A stretch of DNA of 64,000 bases from positions 485,115 to 549,114 of the forward strand of contig FMBT01000305.1 in assembly GCA_900095095.1 (NCBI GenBank). Reading direction: 5' to 3'. This document shows, piece after piece, positions 1-11,691 of this stretch. The first letter of the stretch is position 1. Each line of letters starts with the position of its first letter. The position numbers were made by a program, and so were the translations under genes. The notes below the pieces were generated by a model. The model saw only the letters and a list, made by a program, of their open reading frames with translations. It was not told the origin of the DNA and made no database searches. Source of the DNA: Fragilariopsis cylindrus CCMP1102. Its lineage: Eukaryota > Bacillariophyta > Bacillariophyceae > Bacillariales > Bacillariaceae.

Positions 1-420
1 TAACATTTGTCTCTTAGCTCTTTTCATTTTTGGTTTACTTCCATTTCTAGACGTCACATCCACATCCACCGCGCCAGATGCAGTTTCAGCTTGAGATTCA
101 ACTACTCCTTGATGCGAAGCTGATGAGGGACTACTACTACTAGTGGTACTAGTATGCGAAGAATCGCGATTGTCCTCTAATTGCGGCTGGATCAAATCCG
201 CTTCTTGTTCCGAAACTTTGGAAGGTTGTAGTTGTGGTGATTCACTACTATTCACTACTTGATCTGGATCTTGTTGTTCTTGTTCAAGATTCTTCTTAAG
301 ATTGAAAACTTGCAATGCGGAAGAAAGAGCTGATGGATTGATTTCACCAACTTCAGCACTGCTTTGTATGGCGTTATCAGCAGGAGCATGACTAACAGGA
401 CTAAGCGCAGGAGTTGTCAT
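1..420 (-). CDS. N-terminal part of an unknown disordered protein (runs off the window)
   Basis: An open frame runs on the minus strand from an ATG at 420 to the window edge, 140 codons with no stop. The visible part is rich in Ser, Gln, Glu and Pro with no recognisable fold, and ends in a basic, possibly nuclear-localising stretch (KPKMKRAKR). The ATG lies just downstream, in gene sense, of a TG/CA microsatellite. I do not recognise the family. Length without a stop, and Ser/Gln-rich composition like the confident genes here, are the only support. It could be the first exon of a longer gene. Confidence 0.5.
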   Translation of the reverse strand, partial: MTTPALSPVSHAPADNAIQSSAEVGEINPSALSSALQVFNLKKNLEQEQQDPDQVVNSSESPQLQPSKVSEQEADLIQPQLEDNRDSSHTSTTSSSSPSSASHQGVVESQAETASGAVDVDVTSRNGSKPKMKRAKRQML

Positions 421-422
421 TA

Positions 423-424
<2 letters not shown>

Positions 425-454
<30 letters not shown>
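425..454. repeat. (TG)15 dinucleotide microsatellite
   Basis: Fifteen uninterrupted TG units lie immediately upstream of the ATG of the minus-strand gene, so they would fall in its 5' UTR or core promoter. Confidence 0.95.
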
Positions 455-457
<3 letters not shown>

Positions 458-1365
458 CCTATCTTATTTCAACGTGTATTCCACTCGCTATAATATGCCG
501 CTAGTCAAGATCAATGATAAAATTTCGATAGATAGAGACGTATGTTCAATGTGCCACTCTAATACTTTTGATTTTGATAATAGTTTATTCAGCAGCAGCG
601 TCTGTTGGCTGTGTGTGGGTTGTGATGAAAGCAACGAATAACAAGTTAGGTACCGGTATGATATTCATTATTCACTCTTTCACAAGATGAGCCTCTATTT
701 TCAATTTTGACCTGCTGAACAGCTCTCCTTTCTATTGTACTGTAAAAGTCCTAACTTACTTGTATTTGACGCATTGCTTTATTTTTTGTGAGGTACTGGA
801 ACAGCTTCATTATTAAACTAAGAAAACTTTGTCAGCAATTCATAATATTACACACATTTGCATACTCAAGTATTAGTGTCTAGTGAGCGTAGGCAGAAGG
901 ACACATTTGCATCAAATCCTCCTAGCAATGTTGTCTACTTTCTTCTGAATAATTCTTACCAAGTGCGTAGTATATAGTATGGGTACACTACACCTTTTGT
1001 GGTGATTCTACCTATATTCCCATGGCTCACTGGTTCTCCTTTCTTGGGGGGTTTATGAGTGTTATAGATGAGTTTCTTATTCTCTTCTTTTCTTAAGTTA
1101 CACTACAGGCCAGCAGCGTGCTAAATTAATTCCGAGCGAAACTATTTCTATGAACAACATAATGATTTTATGAACAACATAATGATTTCTAATATACTAT
1201 GTTTGTGCTTGCTGCTGGTCTAAAGTCAAAAGTGATAGGTAAAGCAAATTATTAGAATGACCAATGATCAAATTGTAGGAAGGGACACATTACTTGTGGT
1301 AAACCAAGTTCAAAAAGTTTCATTATCAGCCATAACTACGGTGATACAAACACTCTTCTGTATCC
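455..1365. other. Intergenic stretch without a supported gene
   Basis: AT-rich sequence upstream of the first gene and downstream of the methyltransferase gene, both on minus. The short ORFs here have no coding character. The only structure seen is a perfect 20-bp tandem duplication at 1149-1188. Confidence 0.7.
1149..1188. repeat. Perfect 20-bp tandem duplication
   Basis: Two adjacent identical copies (1149-1168 and 1169-1188) of a unit containing TGAACAACATAATG. Confidence 0.9.
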
Positions 1366-2658
1366 TTACGTTCGTGCAACAATGTATACTGACTTTCGTT
1401 CGTTGTTCCAGTTGTTTGCTTGGTGTTTATTTTTATTTTTGTGGCTGTTTTTTTTAGATTTGTTGTTCTCATTTTTTGTATCATCTTCGTGGTTGTTCTT
1501 TAGATCAGTCTCTTCTAAAAGTACATGACTTCGTTGTATACTTGTTTTGAGCAAATTGCAATAGGATAAGAAGGGTCGTTCTTCTTCTCGTTTTAAAAAG
1601 ACATCCGATACGTCTAAAATTAATTGAGGTGGTAGAATTAATTGAGGCTTCCCAGTGGATTGTGTAGATGGACAATTCGCTTTTACATGTCCGTGCTCAC
1701 CACATTTCCAACAACACTCGTTAGTAGCGTTGCTACTACTATTATCATCATCATCATCATCATCCTCATGAGAAAGAATTGCAAGAGCTTGATCTCCCCG
1801 AGTCACAGGACGAATTATGTTGGCATTTTTCTTCTCTCCTCGTCCTACTTTTCCTCGCAACATAGCGGCATCACGTCGTATTTTTGCAATATTCCGATTT
1901 TCACGTTCCTCCGGTGTCTCGTATTGACGTATCTCGATAGTACTGCTTTTCTTTTTGTTGTTTATTACTAAATTATTTGATCTCAATTTTTTTGATGGTC
2001 GTATCACTGATCGGGGTAAGCAACACGGTGCTAACACCAAAAATGGACAAATCGTGGGTCCTAATGCATTCACGATCCCAATACACGTTGGACTAAGTGT
2101 CTTGCAAAGATGAATCCCAACAACTGCTAAAATAGGAGGAGAATTAATAACATTCAAAGTAGTAGTTGTTGTTGTTGATATTGAGGATGAAAATGATTCA
2201 TCTTCATTATCATATTTTTCTTCCGATTGATGTTGTTGTTGCTGTACTACTACTTGTACTTCTTGTGATAAACGATCTACCATGGTATCGATTTCATGTA
2301 GGTTACATCTGGACCAACATTCGATGATCGGTCGTCGATTATTATTTGTGATTGCTGCTGCATTATTATTATTATAATTGTTGGTCGCATCCACATGATT
2401 CCATTTCAAATCAGTATCATTGTCTAACATAATTATTTTACGAACATGATAATTACAATTATTGTATCCTCTGTCGTTGTCATCGTTGTCATCGTCGTCA
2501 TCGTTATCATCGTCGGAAATTGTATTTTCTTGTCGTTGCTGTTGAAATACGTAGGAACACAATAAAGAAAATACACCTTTTCCACAACACGCATCCACGA
2601 TAATTACCTCTTTTTGCGTTGCTGATGTTGTTGTTGTTGTTGTTGTTGTTGTTCCTTC

Positions 2659-2697
<39 letters not shown>

Positions 2698-3309
2698 CGA
2701 CGACGATGACAACGACGACGACGATAAGAATAATTCTCGTTGGAGGAAATGGAGAGCTAAAATTGCTTCTTCAATTTCATGTAATAATGTTGATTTATTT
2801 AATATACCTTGCCATTCTTGTTTACCAGCATGTTGTTTGCCCAATGTACGTAAAATTGATATGACGGTACGAATTAATGTCTTGGATGCAGGATATAAGT
2901 AATACGACGAGGATGATGACGTGGTATTGTTATTGTTATTGTTATCATCATCATCATCATCATCATCGTTATTGTCATTAATAGACTGTTCGAGGCGATC
3001 GGCAGCTGTCCATACATGCCAGACACTAGCACTACTCGTACTTGCACTATTCGTATAGGTTGTTATTGAATCTTCTGGAATCGTTGATAAGCTTGGGCTA
3101 GTCGTCGCACTACTGTCGTTTTTATCATCGTCACGGTAATAGTCGCTGCTGCTGGAATAGATTGTTGGTATCCTACTGACGGAGGTAGAACGATAAATTA
3201 TAGAGGAAGAAGGAAACGAAAGAGTTTCTTCCACGATCTCAAATACTACTAAAACCAACAGTAACAGCTGTAATCGAACAGCATAGTAGTTCGTGCTGCC
3301 CGTCGTCAT
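1366..3309 (-). CDS. SAM-dependent methyltransferase-like protein with CCHC zinc knuckle
   Basis: A single open frame of 647 codons from the ATG at 3309. An upstream in-frame ATG at 3399 is possible, but the later start puts a hydrophobic signal-like segment (LQLLLLVLVV) near the N-terminus. Around residue 240 is VDACCGKGVFS, a glycine-rich SAM-binding motif I. Around residue 400 is GIHLCKTLSP followed by LVLAPCCLP, the arrangement of the Methyltransf_32 type (PF13679) related to TRM13-like RNA methyltransferases. Near residues 531-547 is a CCHC knuckle (C-x2-C-x4-H-x4-C) suggesting nucleic-acid binding. Long Asp, Asn and Ser runs separate these elements, and the tail is Lys/Asn-rich. An RNA substrate is plausible but inferred. 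The signal-like N-terminus could mean ER or plastid routing. No intron is needed. Confidence 0.7.
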
Positions 3310-4051
3310 AATAGTTTCACCACAGATAAAAGCCGATGCCCGAATTTGGAACCAAACATAGATTGATTGATTTGAACAGACTACGCAATCTATCTTCACG
3401 CTGCAGTAAGTTTAGAGGGTTTGAAAGGGAATACGGATGCTGTTTTTATTGTGTGTATGAAGGATGAACCATTTGCTTTCCATGAAGTCGACAGTAATCA
3501 TTGGATACTATGCTTGGATGATGGAATTAGATGCTGAAATCTTTTTGCGTACAAGCAATACAGTAGCAGTTTGAGGCCATCATATATCAATCAGATATTT
3601 GATTTGGCTGTGACGCACGACTGAGAAAATATAGGATAACCGCGGCCCCCCAAAAGAAAGTCTGGCGCGAACCTCAAACCACCGCCCGCCATACTCACCG
3701 TAAGTTACTGTATTAAGCGCGCCTAGATAATTACAGCATTCCAGTAATAGTGGCTGCTACTAGGAGTATTTAGCAGCACTGTAGCAGCATCAACAACACC
3801 AACAATATACATCATCCACGACTTTTCTCACAGCCTGATCTGATTGAATACGTTTTGCGAAAGGAAGTAATGATAGACCAGTTAAAGCAACTCCAAAGCA
3901 TACAACCTAATAAATTAATCAGACTGTAAGAGAGATTGGCTAACAAAAGGTAGCGACTAGATAGTTCTGCGGAACACATCCAGAACTGTACAAGCGTCAA
4001 ACCATATCTTGTGTTCGGAGGATCGTGCATGCAACGACGATCATATAAATT
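3310..4051. promoter_or_regulatory. Shared 5' region between divergent genes
   Basis: 742 bp between the methyltransferase start (minus) and the BRWD-like start (plus). It must hold both promoters. It has a GC-rich patch around 3640-3690 in otherwise AT-rich DNA. I see no convincing TATA box and no ORF that is more than a shadow. Confidence 0.5.
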
Positions 4052-7000
4052 ATGAATACATCCACTCCAGCTGCTGCGGGTTCTAGCAACAATGGTGATG
4101 ATGGTGATGATACTACGATGGAGGGTAACAACAATCAGATTAGTCAAGATCTTCCCTTTCTTGTTACTCATTGGTTGGCAAATTACAACAAAAATAATGG
4201 TAACGGCAACAATAACGAGGAAACAACAATGACAGCATCGACGACCACTACTACGACGACGAACACTTTGGCTGTCGATGACGACCTCCAACAAACAATG
4301 CAACGTCGTGCTGAGGCTATGGCGAAGATACGAAAAGCAACATCCGAGATAGCCTCCGCATTTGCTAGCTTAGGTGCATTTGGTACTACTACTCGGGTAC
4401 GTGTCAACAAACCTCTCCACCATAGAATCGTTTTTCTCTATTTTTTCGTTCCCTTCCGTTTTTCATATATATATCGACTCGACTCACATCTTTACTTGTC
4501 GTCGTTTTTCCTCGTTTGGTTTTACTCCTATCTCTTTCATTCAATCAATCAATCAATCAATCATGTACAATACAACATATATAGCCATCTCTTCAATCAT
4601 CATCGTCCTATTATCATCAATCGGTTTCTGAAAACCGTACATTTAGTGATTTAAATCGAATGCATTCAGGACTGATTCCATCCCATTTGGAACATTTAGC
4701 TCAATCGGTGGTATTCAATAACATTACCGCGAATACAACTGCTATGGAAGAGGCTCACACCAATTATCTGATTCGAGCTAATAGTACTGGAGAATCATTA
4801 CGGAATAAACAATTACAATTGCAGTCGTCCTCGGGAGGAGGAGCGATGTCGTCAACAACGACTGAAGTTGGAGGTATCGGACTAAGTGTTCAAGAGGCAA
4901 TCATTCTAGACAACGCGGATGATGACGAAATAAATAATGTGATAGTAGATACGGAACAATCTTCCATTCTTCAAAATCCAACGTTGATTGATTCTTCACT
5001 TCGACAACAACCACAATACGGGAAAGATACGAATATCACCACCAATAATAACGAGGTGACCACCATGATGACGATGGTCCAAGCAGAACGTGATACAGAT
5101 CAACTACCGAGTATAGATATCAAAGCAACACATTGGGATATTGCACATCAAACAGCTGACACAATGCGTGAATTTCTTACTCTTCGAGAAAAAGTCCGAT
5201 CGACTGATTATGAAATCCGTTCGTTGGAGGCATCGATGTCCCTACAACAAGATAAGATGACTATGCTCAATCAAAGAATCAATGATATTGCTACTGGTGC
5301 TGGAACTGGTGCTGGAACTGAAAAGAAGAATGATACAACTACAACAATAACAATAACAACAACAATAATGACAGCTACAGAAAAACTTGAAAAGACAGAA
5401 CAATGTAAAGTCCGTCAACAGGAATCTGGTCGTGTTATTTGTCAGTTACAACGAAAGCTTTCTGATCTAATCACTAATCAAAATTCACGTAGAGTAGAAT
5501 TGATCCATCTTGAAAAGAAAGCTCGAACTTTGAATAAGAAACGTCAAAGTGTGGTACAGGCATTCCGTGACCCATTTACATCTTGGAAGGGAGAGTTGGC
5601 GAAGGGTAGTCGTGTGGGAGGTTGTGTCACTTTACAATCTATTATTGGACGGGAACAGGGATTGTCTCGAGCGCGTCTATCACGATATCATTCTCGATCG
5701 AATCAATCCAGAGGTCAAAATCCTGTTCATTTTTTAGAACTCCGAAAGAATCTAGTATCGACACGATTATCTCATGCTGTCACAATCAACACGCATATGA
5801 ATTATCCCGTGTATTGTCTTCGTTTCGATCGAACGGGACGATACTTTATTACAGGTGCCGATGATTTCTTATTAAAAGTGTTCTATCTTGGCGCAGGCCA
5901 GTCGTGTCGAACTACCGATCGAAGAAGTCGTCAATTACGATGTAATTATGGAGCAAATTTCCGAGGTGCAGTTTTGGTTTGTACCTTGCGAGGACATGCG
6001 GGCGTTATTAATGATATTGATGTTTCGTGGGACAATTGTTTTTTAGCAACAGCCTCAGATGATGGGGATGTTCGCGTTTGGGGATTAAAGACTGGTTGTC
6101 CTATTGCGATACTGAGGGGACATAAGGGAGGGGCCAATATGGTTTCCTGGTCTACTTTAACTCCATATAGACTAGTTTCTACTGGATCGGATGGTTTTGC
6201 GAGGGTTTGGGATGTCCGTGAAGCATGCTTGAAAAGATACAGCAACATTGTCAGCCAACGCGAAGAATATAATAGTCGACTTACCAACGAGGAAAAAAAG
6301 GCTCAAATGGATTGTCAGAAGAAAGATAGTCACAATAAAGCATTATCTGAAATAAGTGCCCAGACGAAATCTTTATCTTCTACTACTACTGCCGATATGG
6401 ACGGTGTTGTGACGGCTCCTTCAGTAGAAAGCTTGGAGCCGCCTGTACCTCCACCACTCCCGCTTCCTGGTACGGTACCAACAGCTGTTGCAGGTAACCT
6501 CTCTGAGCCAGCTAGTGGTGACGGCGTTGAATTGGTTTCTGAGAACAATATCGGTAACGAAAGCATTCCACCCGACGATGATGGCATTGTAGTTCCACCT
6601 CTACCTGCCGGCATTATAGTTCCACCTTTACCTGCCGCGGTACCACCATTGGGTCAAGGAGCAGATGGTGGAAACCAAGTAAATCAAAATGCTGGCCCTG
6701 GAGGTCAAGATGCAGAAACTGCGCCTGGCCAATTCGTATTTAACGACTTAATCGATGAAGGAGTCAAATTGTTGTCAAAATACCAACACGGTTCAATCCA
6801 GGAAGAGCATCATGGGCCTGGTACACGATCACGAAGAGGAGCTATAAATGTCATTTGCGTTGCTCGATGCCCACTTGGAAAGCAATTTGTTACTGGATCC
6901 GATGATGCAATATGTCGTGTCTGGGAGGATTTCGATGACAGCTCCGTCGAAATCATCGACGGACGATTAAATAATAATAATAGCAACAAAATGAACCTAG

Positions 7001-10000
7001 ACACTTTTCTAAAAAGTGCGAGGCCTTCACGGTCAGGGATAGAGAGCAAGCCTTTGCTTAAGCTTATGGGGCATGTCAGCACAATAACTGATCTTGCATA
7101 CTCTAATGCCGGTGATAGAATCCTCAGTGCCAGTCAGAGTGATGGCGTAGTTCGTTTGTGGAATATCGGAATAGCAGCTTTAGCAGGATCTGGTGACAAA
7201 AGTGTCTTCAAAGATAAAAGAGTTACTCAAATTGTAATCAAACTGACCAATCCATTCTCTAAGCAACCCTCGCAACCAACTCGAAGAAGGAAAGGAAGCG
7301 CTGCTAGAAACGCGAGTTCAAAAGTATGTTGTGACGTGGCAGTTTGGACACATGATGATTCCTATATTATAACATCTCAATGTGTACTTATTAAGGAAAA
7401 TAAAAGGCCTATTCAGCCTGGATCGCAGTTTCTATGCTTGTGGGATTCTAAGTCTGGACAATGTTTAATTGGTATCTCTGGAGCCCATACTCTAAATTGC
7501 CAAGTAGTTATCCCCCATCCAATGGACGCATCAATTTTCTGTACAGGGTCGATTGATGGAACTGTCAAAGTTTGGGACTGGACTCAAGGAAAATGCATAT
7601 TTTCTCACCGCAACAAAGTTGAACTCGGCCCGCCAGATCCAAAAAAGCCAAGCTTTGCTGGCTATCTGGATGGATCGTTTAGTCCAGACGGTAGTGCCAT
7701 TGTTCTCACAGACGAATGTGGTCAAATCACTGTCTTAGACTCTATCTCAAAAGAAGATAACCCCCCAAATAGCGGTAACTCCTTGAAATGGATGCGTGAA
7801 CAGTATTTCGCCAATGACTACTACGATTTGGCTTATGACAGGTACGTGTGACGGAATATGTTTGTTTTTGCTTTTTTGCCTTATTTCATAATTTGTCATC
7901 GAATACGAATCCACTTATCTGTATGTACTTTTATAAATCTAATCCCTTTTTTCTTTCTCCCCTTGATTTGAATCCATGATTCTAGAAACGGATACTGTAT
8001 TGAGAGAGGTTCGGGAAGGCCTCCTCACCTGGCACCAAAGAGTGCAAGATGTGCTCACAATGGGACTCCATGCTCAGAAGATGTAAACGAAACGTATAAA
8101 AAGTTGGTCGGCCCTTCACCTTTACCAAAAACTTCATGTACATGGCATCGCGAACAGATTAGAGCGAATCGTGTATCTCGGGTTGGATCAACTCCTCTCT
8201 CGCCTGATCAAGGGCCATCTGTACGTATTATAGTTCGCGAATTTGATCCTCTATCAACTATTATCATCAGAGGTGTCGATCACACTGGAGATCAAACCGA
8301 AAGTTCCAACCAGCGACGTCGAAATGCACCCGCATTTGGAACTTCTGGTTATTCACAAGGAGCAGAAAGGAATGAAGAATCTGCTACCTCGCCTACACGT
8401 CCGCTGGAGTCGGCGAACTATCGCTACTTGGACTACGATGATTTGATACAAAGAGAGGGAGATCCCGACAATGACGAACCAGAGTCAGACGATGAAGAAT
8501 TCGAACCTGTAGCAGCAAGACGCGCCAGACGTGATGTCAATGGTGAAAACGAATCAGACGACGATGACGACGACGACGATAATCTTAGTGTAGACTCCAG
8601 AAATAACCGCCACCGTAGTAGACAACAAAACCAAGCGTCGTCTAGCAGGGGGACAACCGAAGAACGTAGAGTCCGGGCTCAAAGACGTGCACGCAGCAGC
8701 AACAACAACACCGACTTCGTTGAGATCGATTCTGATGATGATATGATTGCTCAATTTGTAAGCATAAATAAGACAGCAACAGGCCCGTTTTTGAGGGATT
8801 ACACGCTCAATGGACATTATTGGCAGTTGAAAAGTCGCGCAGACGCTGCGAGGGTTCGCCGCAAGTGGTTGCAGAGAGAAGATAGCGACTCTTCTTACTT
8901 TGGAAGAAAGGTATTCACACCCCAAATGGGCGATTCGGTTGTTTACATTCCTCGAGCGCACTTCGAAACAATAAAAGAATGTCCCAGTTTGTCACCACCA
9001 TGGCAAAGCTGGCCAACAAGCGCGGTGTGGCCGGTAGTCAGATGCTTCGTCCGAGGTGTCCGATATCGGTTTCCGTATGAAGACTACTTCCGAGGTAGGC
9101 AACAAACAAAATGCAGTAGTATTGTTACCATATTGACTCTAGAAGTAACGGGTATCCCAGAGTTATCCGAAGATAGAGAATTCCCATGGCCAAAACCATC
9201 GTTCATTGAGCCAGCAAGACCGTTCGTATTTGAACTCAGTGTATTTGAAAACACAAGTTGCGAATATGTTATCTCGGAGACGCTATATACTTCTCGTATA
9301 TCATCACTGGAGAATCATATCCGGTCACGGAGCGAGGGTGTGTTTGGTCTGGAAGTTGATTTGTACTACGAGCAAGAACGTCATGGAGAGGATCTAGAAT
9401 TGCAAGCATGGCCTGCAACAATTGAGGAGATTTTACCAGACGAAGGTCATTCAGATGTCCACCTTCAAGGAAGTGGATACGGTGTCGTGCAAGTATGGGA
9501 CGGGGCAGAAGAGAACAGAGATTCGGTCAGTCCTTGGGAACTTAATACTGATGGTGCAGATCTTGCTCGTCCTTGCATGACCATGGAAGAGAATAAATCT
9601 GTACTTACGGAATTGAATCGTCTGCTTCGAAAGAACAATATTGCCAATCATCTTAGTTTGCCTGTCGATCAAGAACGGTATTTTGACTATGCAAATATGG
9701 TTGAAATTCCAATGGATATGATGTTTGTGAAACGCAGACTAGCCGCAAACTATTATGGGTCAAACCTTGGAGTTGCTGCTGATTTGCGTCTCATTCGGGA
9801 TAATTGCATAAAATACAACACGACCGAAAACGAAATGTCAGAAATCGCTTCGACAATGTGCAACGAATTCGAAGCGAACGTTCTTTCAGATGATGAGCGT
9901 TTGCAAATGATCTCAGAAGAAGACTTCGACAAGATACAGACTGAACAATCCCAGGGACGACAAGTCTCAAGGATGCGAATTCAGCTAAGTTCACGGAGAA

Positions 10001-11535
10001 TTCAAGAAGCTTCTCAAGCAGTTGCATCAAGCGGAGGTAGGTATACTCTGAGGAACAGAACGGGAACATCGTCTCTGGAGAATTTACCTGCCCCGGAAAA
10101 TAATGCCACAACCCAAAGACGACGGAGCCGAAGAGAAGTCAACAATGAGGTACAAAATGCACGAAGTCGAGGGAGGAATGAAGAGACAGAGGTTCTTGGC
10201 CAAATGTCTAGGTTGCGAAGACGTGGTGGTGCTACTGATGGTGGTAGGGAAGCAAGAGCACAGATGCGAACACAAAGAAACGAAAACGATTTCTTTCCTA
10301 ACGAAGAAACTCGCAGAGGTCAACGTAGACAGCCTTTACCTGAAAGTCCCGATAGTGGAAATCGTAGAAGTACTCGGGCACGAAATAATGTTGACGAAAA
10401 TAGACTTGATCCTCACCAACCACCTAGGTACAACGATGATAATGACGACGAATTTGAGGAGGAGGTTGCTAACACGGCTTCCGCATCAAGAACGACAAGA
10501 CGTAGCTCTAGAGGTTCTGCTTCCCACAACGAAGAAAATGACGATCAAGCTGCAGTAGATAGAGATGTAGCTACAGCAAGTGGTCGTGTTGGTAGACCAG
10601 CAAGGCGTACCAGCAGTCGAGCTCGTGAAGAAGAATCGGATGGCGAATCCGATGAAGAGATGAATTCTGAAAATGAGCAGTATCACAAAAATTCGGATGC
10701 CGAAAGTCAATACTCGGGTGCTTCATCTGAAGAAAGTGATTTGGAAGGTAACGATACTCCACCCCCAGCGGCAAAACGAAGACGGTCGTCTCCTCGATCG
10801 AATAGAAATATATACGTCGCTTCTTCTCAGCCAGCGGCGGAGTCTTCTGGAAGGCGTTCGAGTAGGGGAAGTGCATCACAAAGAACGTCATACGAGGAAG
10901 TTGAATCAGACGAAGAACAATATGCTGGTAGCGACTCAGAAGAATCCAATGGTGTAGATGCATATCCTACTAGAAAATCGGGTAGAAACAGTAAAAATAC
11001 TGATTATCATTCTCTATCCGAATCCGATCAGGAGGAAAGTGAAGAAGAAGAAATGTCGCCTCCGCAGAGGACTGCTAGTAAGAGGAAAAGATCAAGCAAA
11101 CCGTCGCCGAAAAACAAGAAGGCGAAAGAAGGTCCAGCGCAACTCCCAGATCTTAAGCAATGGCCTGATATCGAAGTTGGTGATATCACAATGGTCGCAA
11201 ACGAAATACTGAGAAGAATAGCAGACAATGACCAACTCGAAACCTTCGCAAAACCTGTCTTGGAAGCGCATCCAGAAATCACCGACGTGTACTTATCTGT
11301 GGTCGTAACGCCTATGGATCTCCGAACGATTGAAGAAGAGAAACTCCATTACTACAATTCCATTCATATGTTGCAAGATGATTTGATCCTTATGTTTAGA
11401 AATTGTTGCACATTCAATGCACCTAACACTGAGTTTTGGATTATTGCAAAAGTTCTTTGGGAGGATATTAATCAGATATTTTTTGATTCTTGCCACGCAT
11501 TTGGCGTTCTCCTTCCACGAAACTGGAAGCCATGA
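4052..11535 (+). CDS. WD40 and double-bromodomain protein of the BRWD/PHIP family
   Basis: One gene in three exons: 4052-4396, about 4585-7841 and 7986-11535, giving 2383 residues. Intron 2 (7842-7985, phase 2) is firm: splicing restores the family sequence EQYF.NDYY.L..DRNGY. The intron 1 acceptor (AG at 4583-4584, phase 0) is tentative. It keeps the frame and adds a segment (NRTFSDL) matching the family N-terminus. WD repeats occur in two blocks (about residues 517-663 and 867-1167), separated by a 200-residue Pro/acidic insert. Bromodomain 1 (about 1730-1835) shows PVD, PMDM and NCIKYN. Bromodomain 2 (about 2259-2375) shows TPMDL and NCCTFN. Between them lies an acidic Arg/Ser-rich linker. 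Animal relatives read acetylated histones and act as CUL4 substrate receptors; a nuclear chromatin role is inferred. The protein is longer than typical animal members because of its low-complexity linkers. Confidence 0.9.
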
Positions 11536-11691
11536 GTAGATAAGAATTAAGAGAATTGAAGGCAACGTTTATATATTTATAAAGAATATAAAATACAAAA
11601 CTGGGAAATCAAAACTAAACTAAAAATTACACTATTCAACAATGGTATATTAATATAATATGACATTACTTTACAAAGTTTTGCTTTTCAA
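11536..11691. other. Short convergent 3' intergenic region
   Basis: 156 bp of AT-rich DNA between two converging stop codons; it must contain both 3' UTRs. No further element seen. Confidence 0.6.

Noticed and set aside
3812-4303. 163-codon minus-strand ORF opposite the BRWD first exon
   Set aside because: Shadow of the Asp/Thr-rich coding exon and its leader; composition shows no protein character.
8104-11535. Reading the bromodomain part as a separate gene
   Set aside because: The frame has no ATG at its head, and splicing 7842-7985 restores an uninterrupted BRWD/PHIP protein.
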